DNA of 64,000 bases, from assembly GCF_004801305.1 (NCBI RefSeq), contig NZ_SSOD01000009.1, positions 62,001 through 126,000 on the forward strand, given 5' to 3'. Numbering within the stretch: position 1 is the stretch's first letter; each line of letters begins with the position of its first letter. A program made the translations under genes and the position numbers. Below are positions 57,132-64,000 of this stretch, piece after piece. The notes below the pieces were generated by a model, which was given only the letters and a program-made list of their open reading frames with translations, had not been told where the DNA came from and made no database searches. The DNA is from Pseudothauera rhizosphaerae. Its GTDB lineage: Bacteria > Pseudomonadota > Gammaproteobacteria > Burkholderiales > Rhodocyclaceae.

Positions 57132-58043
57132 ATGGACCGCTTCGATTCCCTGCGCCTGTTCACCCGCATCGTCGAACTGGGCAGCTTCACCAGGGCCGCC
57201 GCCGCGCTCGGCCTGCCGCGCGCCACCGCCACCTACGCGATCAAGGAACTGGAAGACCGGCTGGGCGTGCGCCTGCTGGAGCGCACCACCCGCCAGGTGC
57301 GGCCGACGGTGGACGGCCAGAGTTTCTACGAACGCTGCGCCGTCATCCTGAACGACCTGGAGGAGGCCGAGGCGGCGCTCCAGCCGGCGGCGGCCAATCC
57401 GCAGGGCGTCCTGCGCCTGGACCTGCACGGCGTCCATGCCAACCGGGTCATCCTGCCGCGCATTGCGGAGTTCCGCGCGCGCTACCCGCGCATCGAACTG
57501 CGCATCAGCACCGGCGACCGCCTGGTGGACCTGGTGCGCGAAGGGGTGGATTGCGTGGTGCGCGCCGGCGTGCCGCGGGATTCCTCGCTGGTGGCGCGGC
57601 GCATCGCCGCCCTGCCGGAGGTGGTGTGCGCCAGCCCGGACTATCTGGCGCGCTGCGGCATTCCGCGGCATCCGGACGATCTGGCGCGGCACGAGGCGGT
57701 CGGCTTTTTCGCCCGCGAGCAGGACATCCAGTACCCCTTCCGCTTCCTGATCGACGGCCGGACGGCGGAGTACAGGCCGCCCAGCCGCATCGCGGTGAGC
57801 GATGCCGAGGCCTACACCACCTGCGCCTTGCAGGGCTGTGGCCTGATCCAGGTGCCGCGCTTCCGCGTCGAGGCCTACCTGTGTTCCGGGCAACTGGTCG
57901 AGGTGCTGGCCGACTGGCCGGGTCCGCGCCTGCCGGTGTCGGTGCTGTATCCCCGCCACCGGCATCTGGCGCCCCGGGTACGGGCCTTCGTGGACTGGGT
58001 GGCGGCGATCTACGCCGAACGCTTCGGCCCCGCGCCGGGCTGA
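57132..58043 (+). CDS. LysR-type transcriptional regulator
   Basis: 303 residues. Winged HTH at the N-terminus: MDRFDSLRLFTRIVELGSFT, AAAALGLPRATATYAIKELE. Effector-binding domain from about 90 to 295. It belongs to the CrgA/AaeR-like subgroup by its N-terminus. The start at 57132 is chosen because the longer ATG at 57102 overlaps the operator; neither has an SD. Likely autoregulated and controlling the divergent SDR. Confidence 0.9.
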   Translation: MDRFDSLRLFTRIVELGSFTRAAAALGLPRATATYAIKELEDRLGVRLLERTTRQVRPTVDGQSFYERCAVILNDLEEAEAALQPAAANPQGVLRLDLHGVHANRVILPRIAEFRARYPRIELRISTGDRLVDLVREGVDCVVRAGVPRDSSLVARRIAALPEVVCASPDYLARCGIPRHPDDLARHEAVGFFAREQDIQYPFRFLIDGRTAEYRPPSRIAVSDAEAYTTCALQGCGLIQVPRFRVEAYLCSGQLVEVLADWPGPRLPVSVLYPRHRHLAPRVRAFVDWVAAIYAERFGPAPG

Positions 58044-58047
58044 GGTC

Positions 58048-58698
58048 TCAGCGCTGCAGCAGATTCCCCAGCCCGCGGCGCAGGTCCAGCACCGAGGCGA
58101 TCTTCAGGTCCACGTAGGCCGGGCTGCGCAGGGCGCGGCTGACCCACACCGTGCGCATGCCCAGGCGGCGTGCGGTGCGCAGGTTGGCGGCCGAATCCTC
58201 CACCAGGATGCAGCGCGCCGGATTCAGGCGGTGGGCGCGCAGCAACTCGCGGTAGGCGCGGATGGAGGGCTTGGGGTGCAGCTTCATGCGCTCGATGCCG
58301 AACACGTCGGTGAAGTGGCGGCGCACGCCCATGAGCTGCAGGATGGTCTCCGCGTAGCGCTGGGGGCCGTTGGAGAACACGATCTTGGGGCCGGGCAGGC
58401 GGCGCAGCAGGCCGCCCAAGGCGCGGTCGAACACCATCAACTCGTGCAGGCGCTCGAAGCGGTGGGTTTCCACGAGGAAGTGGTGCGGATCGGTGCCGTG
58501 GTGGCGGATCAGCCCGGTCAGCGTGGCCCCGTAGCGCTGCCAGTAGGCCACGCGCAGCGCGTTCGCCTCCTCGGCGGTCAGCCCCAGATGCCGCTCCAGA
58601 TAGGCGGTCATGCTGCGGTTGATGTGAGGGAAGATGTGCGGACTGGCGTCGTGCAGCGTGTTGTCCAGGTCGAACAGCCACACCGGCGCCTGGGACAT
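58048..58698 (-). CDS. HAD-superfamily pyrimidine 5'-nucleotidase-like phosphatase
   Basis: 216 residues. HAD motif I FDLDNTLHD (Asp nucleophile near residue 10), motif II IVFSNGP, motif III/IV LKHPKP-type KLHPKPS and VEDSAAN. Matches the SDT1/PpnN-associated subfamily of nucleotidases acting on UMP/CMP. The upstream gene bioC ends 4 bp away, so it is in the bioBC transcript; bioC precedes it in transcription order. Confidence 0.85.
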   Translation of the reverse strand: MSQAPVWLFDLDNTLHDASPHIFPHINRSMTAYLERHLGLTAEEANALRVAYWQRYGATLTGLIRHHGTDPHHFLVETHRFERLHELMVFDRALGGLLRRLPGPKIVFSNGPQRYAETILQLMGVRRHFTDVFGIERMKLHPKPSIRAYRELLRAHRLNPARCILVEDSAANLRTARRLGMRTVWVSRALRSPAYVDLKIASVLDLRRGLGNLLQR

Positions 58699-58701
58699 GC
58701 T

Positions 58702-59604
58702 TCAGCCCGCCTTGCCCGCGCGGGGCTGGAAACGCACGATGGCGCGGCCGTCCTCGGTGGTTTTCGGCTCGGCTTTCCAGGCGTGGCCCTGGATCACCTC
58801 GAAGGTGGCCGGCAGGCGGCCGTCGCGGCGCAGTGTCTCGTAGCGCTCCCGCGCCTGCGTCCAGCCCCGGCGGCCGGAGAGGCCTCGTGGCCGGCTGGCG
58901 GCGGCGTTGGCGCAGCCTGTCAGGCGCAGGTCGGCGAGCAGGGCGTCGAAATCGGCGTAGGTCAGGGTCAGCATCTCCATGTCCATCACCGGATCGGAGA
59001 AGCCGGCCTGCACCAGGGCGTCGCCGATGTCGTGCATGTCGATGAAGCGGTGCACGCGCTCGCCGGCCGCATCCGGCAGCGCGGCGCGCAGCTCTTGCAG
59101 GGTGTCCGGCCCCAGCGTGGAGAACATCACCATGCCGCCCACTTCCAGCACGCGGTGCATCTCCTTCAGGGCCGGCAGCGGGTCGGTGAGCCAGTTCAGC
59201 ATCAGGTTGGACCACACCATGGAAACGCTCCGGCTCGCCAGGGGCAGGGCAGTGGCGTCCGCACCGACGAGGGGCATAGCGGGCGCGCGGCCCAGGAGCC
59301 GGCCGAGCAGGCCGTGCTGCGCCCGTTCCCGGCGGCGGGCTTCGGCCAGCATGGGCAGGGCGAAGTCGGCGCCGATGCGCTCGGCCTGCGGATAGCGCTT
59401 GGCGAGCAGGGCGAGATCCTCGCCCGCGCCGCAGCCCAGGTCGAGGATGCGGCGCGGGGTGAAGCGGATGTAGTCCAGCCGTTCGTCCATGCGGCGCGCC
59501 AGTTCCCGCGCCAGCACGTCCGCGCCGGCAGGGCGCGCGGCGGCCGCGCCGAAGCGCCGGCGCACCAGCGCGCGGTCGAGCGCGAAATCCTGCGGGGCCG
59601 CCAC
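58702..59604 (-). CDS. bioC: Malonyl-ACP O-methyltransferase BioC
   Basis: 300 residues. SAM-dependent methyltransferase with motif I ILDLGCGAGEDLALL near residue 54, then GADFALPMLAEARRRE, VWSNLMLNWLTDP and MVMFSTLGPDTLQELR. BioC methylates malonyl-ACP to enter fatty-acid synthesis for the pimelate moiety of biotin. Start GTG 59604, 20 bp after the bioB stop, no strong SD; a CTG overlapping the bioB stop is in frame. Pairing with bioB fits the name. Confidence 0.9.
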   Translation of the reverse strand: MAAPQDFALDRALVRRRFGAAAARPAGADVLARELARRMDERLDYIRFTPRRILDLGCGAGEDLALLAKRYPQAERIGADFALPMLAEARRRERAQHGLLGRLLGRAPAMPLVGADATALPLASRSVSMVWSNLMLNWLTDPLPALKEMHRVLEVGGMVMFSTLGPDTLQELRAALPDAAGERVHRFIDMHDIGDALVQAGFSDPVMDMEMLTLTYADFDALLADLRLTGCANAAASRPRGLSGRRGWTQARERYETLRRDGRLPATFEVIQGHAWKAEPKTTEDGRAIVRFQPRAGKAG

Positions 59605-59624
59605 GATACGGGTCGGACGAGCGC

Positions 59625-60629
59625 TCAGACGGACTTCAGGCCGAGCCGCTGGAACAGCCGGTCGTCGCCGTCCGCATCCGGGAGGCCGGTGGTCAGCAGG
59701 CGCTCGCCGTAGAACATGGAATTGGCGCCGGCCATGAAGCACAGGGCCTGCATCTCGTCGCTCATCTGCTGGCGGCCGGCTGACAGGCGCACGTAGCTGG
59801 CGGGCATGGTGATGCGGGCGGCGGCGATGGTGCGTACGAACTCGAAGGGGTCGAGCGGTTCGGCGTCGCCCAGCGGGGTGCCGGGGATGGGCACCAGGTT
59901 GTTGATGGGCACCGATTCGGGCGGGGTTTCCATGTTGGCGAGCTGGGCGATCAGCGCGGCGCGCGCGCGCCGCGTCTCGCCCATGCCGACGATGCCGCCG
60001 CTGCACACGTTGATGCCGGCACCGCGCACCTGGTCCAGGGTGTCGAAGCGGTCCTGCTGGCTGTGGGTGGTGATGACCTGGCCGTAGAACTCGGGGGCAG
60101 TGTCCAGGTTGTGGTTGTAGTAGTCCAGCCCGGCGTCGGCGAGCTTCTCGGCCTGGCCCTCTTTCAGCATTCCCAGCGTCACGCAGGTCTGCAGGCCGAG
60201 CTTCTTGACCTCCCTCACCATCTCCAGCACCGGCTCCAGGTCCTTGTCCTTGGGGCCGCGCCAGGCCGCGCCCATGCAGAAGCGCGAGGCGCCCTTCGCC
60301 TTGGCGGCGCGGGCGTTCTCCAGCACCTCGTCGAGGGGCATCAGGCGCTCGCGCTCCAGGCCGGTGTCGTAGCGCGCGGCCTGGGAACAGTAGCCGCAGT
60401 CCTCGGAACAGCCGCCGGTCTTGATGGACAGCAGGGTGGAGCGCTGGATGGCGTTGGGGTCGAAATGCAGGCGATGCACCTGCTGGGCGCGGTACAGCAG
60501 ATCCATGAAAGGCAGTTCGAACAGGGCCATCACTTCGGCCACCTGCCACGGCTGGCGGGCGGGGGCACTGTCGGGGACGTGGGCCTGCAGGGGGCGTTCT
60601 ACGACGCCTGCGTCAGAAGTCATTGTCAT
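59625..60629 (-). CDS. bioB: Biotin synthase
   Basis: 334 residues, radical-SAM enzyme inserting sulfur into dethiobiotin. The 4Fe-4S motif CSEDCGYC sits near residue 73-80 ([21 protein letters not shown]). [18 protein letters not shown] and [10 protein letters not shown] bind SAM and substrate; the second cluster ligands Cys/Arg lie in TCVTLGML and YVRLSAGR. Start at 60629 (MTMTS); a second ATG is at 60623. The start codon overlaps a divergent ATG of comF on the other strand (TCATGA). Confidence 0.96.
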   Translation of the reverse strand: MTMTSDAGVVERPLQAHVPDSAPARQPWQVAEVMALFELPFMDLLYRAQQVHRLHFDPNAIQRSTLLSIKTGGCSEDCGYCSQAARYDTGLERERLMPLDEVLENARAAKAKGASRFCMGAAWRGPKDKDLEPVLEMVREVKKLGLQTCVTLGMLKEGQAEKLADAGLDYYNHNLDTAPEFYGQVITTHSQQDRFDTLDQVRGAGINVCSGGIVGMGETRRARAALIAQLANMETPPESVPINNLVPIPGTPLGDAEPLDPFEFVRTIAAARITMPASYVRLSAGRQQMSDEMQALCFMAGANSMFYGERLLTTGLPDADGDDRLFQRLGLKSV

Positions 60630-61392
60630 GAAACGGATTCCGGGCTGTAATGCGGTAGTCGCGCATGTTCGGACATCGGCGGAAACCTTGTCAAATACGA
60701 TCGCCCTGCAACGCCTGCTCAATCACGTGGCCGATCTGCTGCTGCCGCAGGAGTGCTTCGTGTGCGGCGCCGGCTCCGGCGGCGAGGCGGTCTGCGCGGC
60801 CTGCCGCGCCGAACTGCCGCTGCAGCCCCAGGAGGCGGCCTGCCCGGTATGCGCGCTGCCGTCGCCGGGCGGCGCGGTGTGCGGCCGCTGCCTGCGCGAG
60901 CCGCCGGCCTTCGACACCACCCGCGCCCTGTTCGCCTACGCCTTTCCGGTGGACCGCATGGTGCAGGCGCTCAAGTATCATCACCGCTTGGCGCTGGCGC
61001 GTTTCTTCGCCGACCGCCTGCTGGAACTGCCGCCGCCCGAGGGCGCCGACCTGCTGCTGCCCATGCCGCTGCATGCACACCGGCTTAGGGAGCGCGGTTT
61101 CAACCAGGCGGCGGAGATCGCCCGCCCGCTGGCCGCGGCCTGGGGTCTGCCGCTGGAACTGGCGACGGTGCGGCGCGAACGCGAGGTGCCGGCCCAGGCC
61201 GGGCTGGATCGCAAGGCACGCATCGCCAACCTGCGCAATGCCTTCCGCTGTGCGCGCCCGCTCACCGGGCTGCATGTGGTCGTGGTGGACGACGTGATGA
61301 CCACCGGCGCCAGCCTGAACGAACTCGCGCGCACCCTGAAGGCCGGGGGTGCGGTGCGGGTGGAGAACCTGATCGTCGCCCGGACGCCGTGA
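60628..61392 (+). CDS. comF: ComF-family phosphoribosyltransferase-like protein
   Basis: 254 residues from ATG 60628; TTG 60688 (234 residues, GGCGGAAACC before it) is more typical in length. N-terminal zinc ribbon Cys pairs CFVCGAG, CAACR, CPVCALP, CGRC (about residues 48-95). C-terminal PRTase domain with the PRPP loop [14 protein letters not shown]. ComF proteins aid DNA uptake in competent bacteria; ComF/GntX homologues in other bacteria have less clear roles. Followed by trmL after 27 bp. Confidence 0.9.
   Translation: MKRIPGCNAVVAHVRTSAETLSNTIALQRLLNHVADLLLPQECFVCGAGSGGEAVCAACRAELPLQPQEAACPVCALPSPGGAVCGRCLREPPAFDTTRALFAYAFPVDRMVQALKYHHRLALARFFADRLLELPPPEGADLLLPMPLHAHRLRERGFNQAAEIARPLAAAWGLPLELATVRREREVPAQAGLDRKARIANLRNAFRCARPLTGLHVVVVDDVMTTGASLNELARTLKAGGAVRVENLIVARTP
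60689..60694 (-). promoter_or_regulatory. Perfect -35 hexamer upstream of bioB
   Basis: TTGACA on the minus strand (60694-60689) is 60 bp before the bioB start. No good -10 is found at 16-18 bp downstream. If real, the longer comF start would lie inside the bioB promoter region. Confidence 0.3.
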
Positions 61393-61419
61393 CCGGCCGG
61401 GCCTGTGCCCTGCCATCCC

Positions 61420-61890
61420 ATGTTCGACATCGTCCTCTTCCAGCCCGAGATTCCGCCCAACACCGGCAACGTGATCCGCCTGTCGGCCAACTGCGGCGCC
61501 CGCCTGCATCTGGTGAAGCCGCTGGGCTTCGAGATCACCGACCGCACGCTGGCGCGCGCCGGGCTGGACTACCACGATCTCGCCCACGTGACCGTGCACG
61601 AGGACTGGGCGGCCTGCCTGGACGCGCTCGCCGGGCGGCGCATCTTCGCCTTCAGCACGCGTGCGCGGCGGCGCTACGACGAGGTGGATTACCGGGCGGG
61701 GGACGTGTTCCTGTTCGGCCGCGAGACCAGCGGCCTGCCGGATGAGGTTCTCGCGACGCTGCCGGAAGCGCAGCGCCTGTGCGTTCCCATGCGGCCTGCC
61801 AACCGCAGCATCAACCTGTCCAACGTGGTGGCGCTGGCGGTGTACGAAGCCTGGCGGCAGCAGGATTTCGCCGGGGCGGCGGAACCGTAG
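61420..61890 (+). CDS. trmL: tRNA (cytidine/uridine-34-2'-O)-methyltransferase TrmL
   Basis: 156 residues, SPOUT family. LFQPEIPPNTGNVIRLSANC (N1-type motif), FGRETSGLP and PMRPANRSINLSNVVALAVYE (knot) are diagnostic. It methylates the wobble ribose of tRNA-Leu. ATG 61420 has no SD and follows comF by 27 bp; an in-frame GTG 61405 is an alternative. It converges on gpsA. Confidence 0.94.
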   Translation: MFDIVLFQPEIPPNTGNVIRLSANCGARLHLVKPLGFEITDRTLARAGLDYHDLAHVTVHEDWAACLDALAGRRIFAFSTRARRRYDEVDYRAGDVFLFGRETSGLPDEVLATLPEAQRLCVPMRPANRSINLSNVVALAVYEAWRQQDFAGAAEP

Positions 61891-61896
61891 CCGTCC

Positions 61897-62880
61897 TTAC
61901 TCGTGCTTGGGATCGCGGGCGAGCAGCCGGTCTACTGCGTCGGTGGCGGACAGGCCGTGGTGGAGCAGGGCGTCCACCGCTTCGCACAGGGGCATTTCCA
62001 CGCCGTGGCGGGCGGCCAGCGCGACCACCTCGCGGGTGGTGGATACGCCTTCGGCCACGTGGCCGAGTTCGCGCAGGATGTCGTCCAGGGTCTTGCCCTG
62101 CGCCAGCGCCAGGCCGACGCGGCGGTTGCGGGAGAGGTCGCCGGTACAGGTGAGGATCAGGTCGCCCATGCCGGCCAGGCCCATCAGGGTCTCCGGCCGG
62201 CCGCCGAGGGCGACCGCGAGGCGGGCGATCTCGGCCAGGCCGCGGGTGATCAGCGCGGCGCGGGCGTTGAGGCCGAAGCCCATGCCGTCCGAGACGCCGG
62301 CGGCGATCGCCATGACGTTCTTGATCGCGCCGCCGATCTCGGCGCCGACCAGGTCGTTGTTGGCATACACGCGCAGCAGCGGCCGGTGCAGGATGGGCAG
62401 CCAGCGTTCGATGAAACCGGCGTCGTGGGAGGCCAGCGTGATCGCGGTGGGCTGGCCGCGCGCCACTTCGGCGGCGAAGCTCGGGCCGGTGAGCACGCCG
62501 CAGGGCGCATCCGCGCCGAGTTCCTCGGCGACGATCTCATGGGGCAGGCGTCCGCTGCCCGCTTCCAGGCCCTTGCAGGCCCATACCAGCGGGGTGCCGG
62601 GCTGCAGGCGCTGCAGTTCGCGCACGGCGGCGCGCAGGCCGGACAGGGGGGTGGCCACCAGGTGCAGGTCGGCGCCGGCGGCGACTTCGGCCAGCGAGTC
62701 CGGGAGCCCCAGGTCTTCGGGCAGGGCGATGCCCGGCAGGTAGCGGCGGTTCTCCCGTTCGCGGCGCATCGCCGCGACGTGTTCGGGGTTGCGCGCCCAC
62801 AATGCAACCTGGTGTGGGCCGTGGAAGGCCAGCGCGAGCGCCGTGCCCCACGCGCCTGCACCCAGGACGGCGATCCGCAT
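61897..62880 (-). CDS. gpsA: Glycerol-3-phosphate dehydrogenase (NAD(P)+)
   Basis: 327 residues, makes sn-glycerol 3-phosphate for phospholipids from DHAP. AVLGAGAWGTALA dinucleotide motif at residues 4-16, VWACKGLE, and IGGAIKNVMAIAAGV with the catalytic Lys near residue 187 are clear. It is 4 bp after the SH3 gene stop, in the secB operon. Normal length. Confidence 0.95.
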   Translation of the reverse strand: MRIAVLGAGAWGTALALAFHGPHQVALWARNPEHVAAMRRERENRRYLPGIALPEDLGLPDSLAEVAAGADLHLVATPLSGLRAAVRELQRLQPGTPLVWACKGLEAGSGRLPHEIVAEELGADAPCGVLTGPSFAAEVARGQPTAITLASHDAGFIERWLPILHRPLLRVYANNDLVGAEIGGAIKNVMAIAAGVSDGMGFGLNARAALITRGLAEIARLAVALGGRPETLMGLAGMGDLILTCTGDLSRNRRVGLALAQGKTLDDILRELGHVAEGVSTTREVVALAARHGVEMPLCEAVDALLHHGLSATDAVDRLLARDPKHE

Positions 62881-62884
62881 CCGG

Positions 62885-63334
62885 CTACAGTCCCCAGACC
62901 TCGGTGACGCGCAGGTAGCCGCTGGCGCCGTCGCGGTGGCGCACGTTCACCCAGCCGTTGCCGGCCGCGCCCGCGAAGTCGAGCACCACGTCCTTCACCA
63001 CTTCGAAGGCGGGCGGGCTGTTCTCGTCCGGGCTGCGGCGGGCGGTGGCGCGTTCGGCGCTGACCAGCAGCGTGCGCTTGTCGGCGAGCTGGCGCGCCTC
63101 GATCCAGGCCAGCGCGCCGCCGCCGGCGTCGCGCACCTTGACCCACTTGTCGAGCACCACCACCACTTCCACCGGCGTGCCGGTGGCGACGATGAACAGG
63201 CGCTTGCCCTGGGCGGAGGGGGAGTCGAACAGGATGGCCGGCTCGCCCACCGAGCGGTAGTCGATGGCGTGGGCGGCGCCGGCCGCCAGGGCCAGGGCTG
63301 CGCTGAGGAGAAGGCGGGGGGCTTGCCTGAACAT
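62885..63334 (-). CDS. Exported SH3-domain protein
   Basis: 149 residues. Signal peptide MFRQAPRLLLSAALALAAGAAHA. Two SH3b-like modules: YRSVGEPAILFDSPSAQGKR...VVVLDKWVKVRDAGGGALAWIE, and ERATARRSPDENSPPAFEVVK...GWVNVRHRDGASGYLRVTEVW. Bacterial SH3 domains bind peptidoglycan peptides or regulate lytic enzymes; the exact job is unknown. Between secB and gpsA with 4-bp spacings. Confidence 0.85.
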   Translation of the reverse strand: MFRQAPRLLLSAALALAAGAAHAIDYRSVGEPAILFDSPSAQGKRLFIVATGTPVEVVVVLDKWVKVRDAGGGALAWIEARQLADKRTLLVSAERATARRSPDENSPPAFEVVKDVVLDFAGAAGNGWVNVRHRDGASGYLRVTEVWGL

Positions 63335-63338
63335 GGCC

Positions 63339-63806
63339 TTACTGGATCGGGACTTCGGTGGCGGCCGCGCCTTCGGCGCTCTGCTGGCGCTGGGCCTGGT
63401 AGAGCGCTTCGAAATTGACCGGGGCCAGCATCACCGGCTGGAAGCCGGCGCGGGTCACGGCGTCGGACACGGCCTCGCGGGCATAGGGGAAGAGGATGTT
63501 GGGGCAGCCGATCATCAGCACCGGCTCCAGCTCGCCCTCGGGGATGTTGCGGATCTGGAAGATGCCGGCCTGCTGGACTTCCACCAGGAACACGGTCTTG
63601 TCCTCGCCCAGCGTGGCGGTCACGGTGACGGTGAGGGTGACGTCGAAGATGCCCTCATCGATGCCGTTGCCCTCGGTGCGGAGCTGCACGTTGATCTGCG
63701 GGTTTTCGCGTTCGAGGAAGACGCGCGGAGCATTGGGCACTTCCACCGAGAGATCCTTGACGTAGAGCTTCTCGATGCTGAATACGGGTTGGGCGTTGTC
63801 GGTCAT
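63339..63806 (-). CDS. secB: Protein-export chaperone SecB
   Basis: 155 residues, tetrameric cytosolic chaperone that keeps preproteins unfolded and delivers them to SecA. FSIEKLYVKDLSVEVPNAP and ERENPQINVQL are typical; the acidic C-terminal SecA-binding tail is short. The giant exported proteins of this window would be plausible clients (inference). Follows grx by 42 bp. Confidence 0.95.
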   Translation of the reverse strand: MTDNAQPVFSIEKLYVKDLSVEVPNAPRVFLERENPQINVQLRTEGNGIDEGIFDVTLTVTVTATLGEDKTVFLVEVQQAGIFQIRNIPEGELEPVLMIGCPNILFPYAREAVSDAVTRAGFQPVMLAPVNFEALYQAQRQQSAEGAAATEVPIQ

Positions 63807-63848
63807 GAACGTGGTCCGGTGTGGGTTCGGGAAAGGGGCGCAGGGCCT

Positions 63849-64000
63849 TCAGGCGGAGGCCTGCAGCAGCGGGTCCAGCTTGCCTTCGCGGTCGAGCGCG
63901 TAGAGTTCGTCGTAGCCGCCGACATGGTAATCGCCAATGAAGATCTGCGGAACCGTGCGGCGTCCGGTGAGCTGCATCATCTCGTCGCGGCGTTCCGGGT
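63849..64000 (-). CDS. grxC: Glutaredoxin 3 (C-terminal part; start beyond window)
   Basis: The 49 visible residues read PERRDEMMQLTGRRTVPQIF, then IGDYHVGGYDELYALDREGKLDPLL and a QASA end (split here for brevity). TVPQIFIGDYHVGGYDEL is the glutaredoxin GSH-binding TVP loop and cis-Pro. The N-terminal CPYC half lies outside the window. Position before secB and gpsA is the usual betaproteobacterial order. Confidence 0.92.
   Translation of the reverse strand, partial: PERRDEMMQLTGRRTVPQIFIGDYHVGGYDELYALDREGKLDPLLQASA

Overview
The window is very GC-rich, gene-dense bacterial chromosome. Several features point to a betaproteobacterium, most likely Rhodocyclales or a close relative: the cbbR/cbb gene order, System II cytochrome c maturation (ResB/CcsB) beside cytochrome c4, the tkt-gap-pgk / pyk / fba group, a two-domain polyphosphate:AMP phosphotransferase and an anti-hemB-like RNA. 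The exact genus is inference. The organism looks like a facultative autotroph, with two sets of Calvin-cycle/glycolytic enzymes. No RuBisCO gene is in the window, and I see no tRNA, rRNA, CRISPR array, prophage or complete insertion sequence.

Layout. 1-2196: tail of an unknown gene, an APC permease and an OmpA-like lipoprotein. 2349-9862: a minus-strand Calvin operon, transcribed cbbF-cbbP-cbbT-cbbG-cbbK-cbbA and ended by a strong terminator; the divergent cbbR (9966-10886) shares a 103-bp control region holding a LysR-type inverted repeat. 10894-11976: a gamma-glutamylcyclotransferase-like protein and an unknown protein. 12244-16058: a second fba, a CsgG-like lipoprotein and pyk. 16216-33817: a plus-strand block with a small membrane protein, a LysM/FecR protein, a CHASE2 histidine kinase, a response regulator, a giant 2600-residue DUF11/SdrD-B-like repeat protein and its translationally coupled partner, a 1389-residue OmpA-domain/beta-barrel protein. 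33842-41487: minus strand again with pgk, epd, gap, tkt, a second prk, a small conserved protein and an inositol monophosphatase family protein. The plus-strand block therefore sits between pgk and pyk, genes that often lie side by side in betaproteobacteria.

41621-47432 (plus): rsmE, polyphosphate:AMP phosphotransferase, argA, a PAS-GGDEF protein and yggX. 47514-48950 (minus): phoU and rpiA. Then a DUF455 ferritin-like gene, ccsB/resB, cytochrome c4, engB, a minus-strand small RNA candidate, hemB with a GNAT gene, a divergent SDR/LysR pair, a HAD nucleotidase, bioC/bioB, comF, trmL, and finally the grx-secB-SH3-gpsA group.

How parts work together. The two carbon sets would allow separate control of autotrophic (CbbR-driven) and constitutive glycolytic/gluconeogenic flux; epd, rpiA, tkt and the duplicated pgk/gap/fba feed the same sugar-phosphate pool. 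The 16.2-33.8 kb block looks like a self-contained sensor-plus-surface-structure system: a periplasmic FecR/LysM protein and CHASE2 kinase upstream, a DNA-binding regulator next, and a giant exported repeat protein with an outer-membrane, peptidoglycan-anchored partner downstream. This is the least described part of the window. Repeats of note are two copies of a REP-like palindrome pair (5790-5850, 39397-39464) and a 188-bp MITE-like element (20425-20612) with a solo relative near 12.2 kb.
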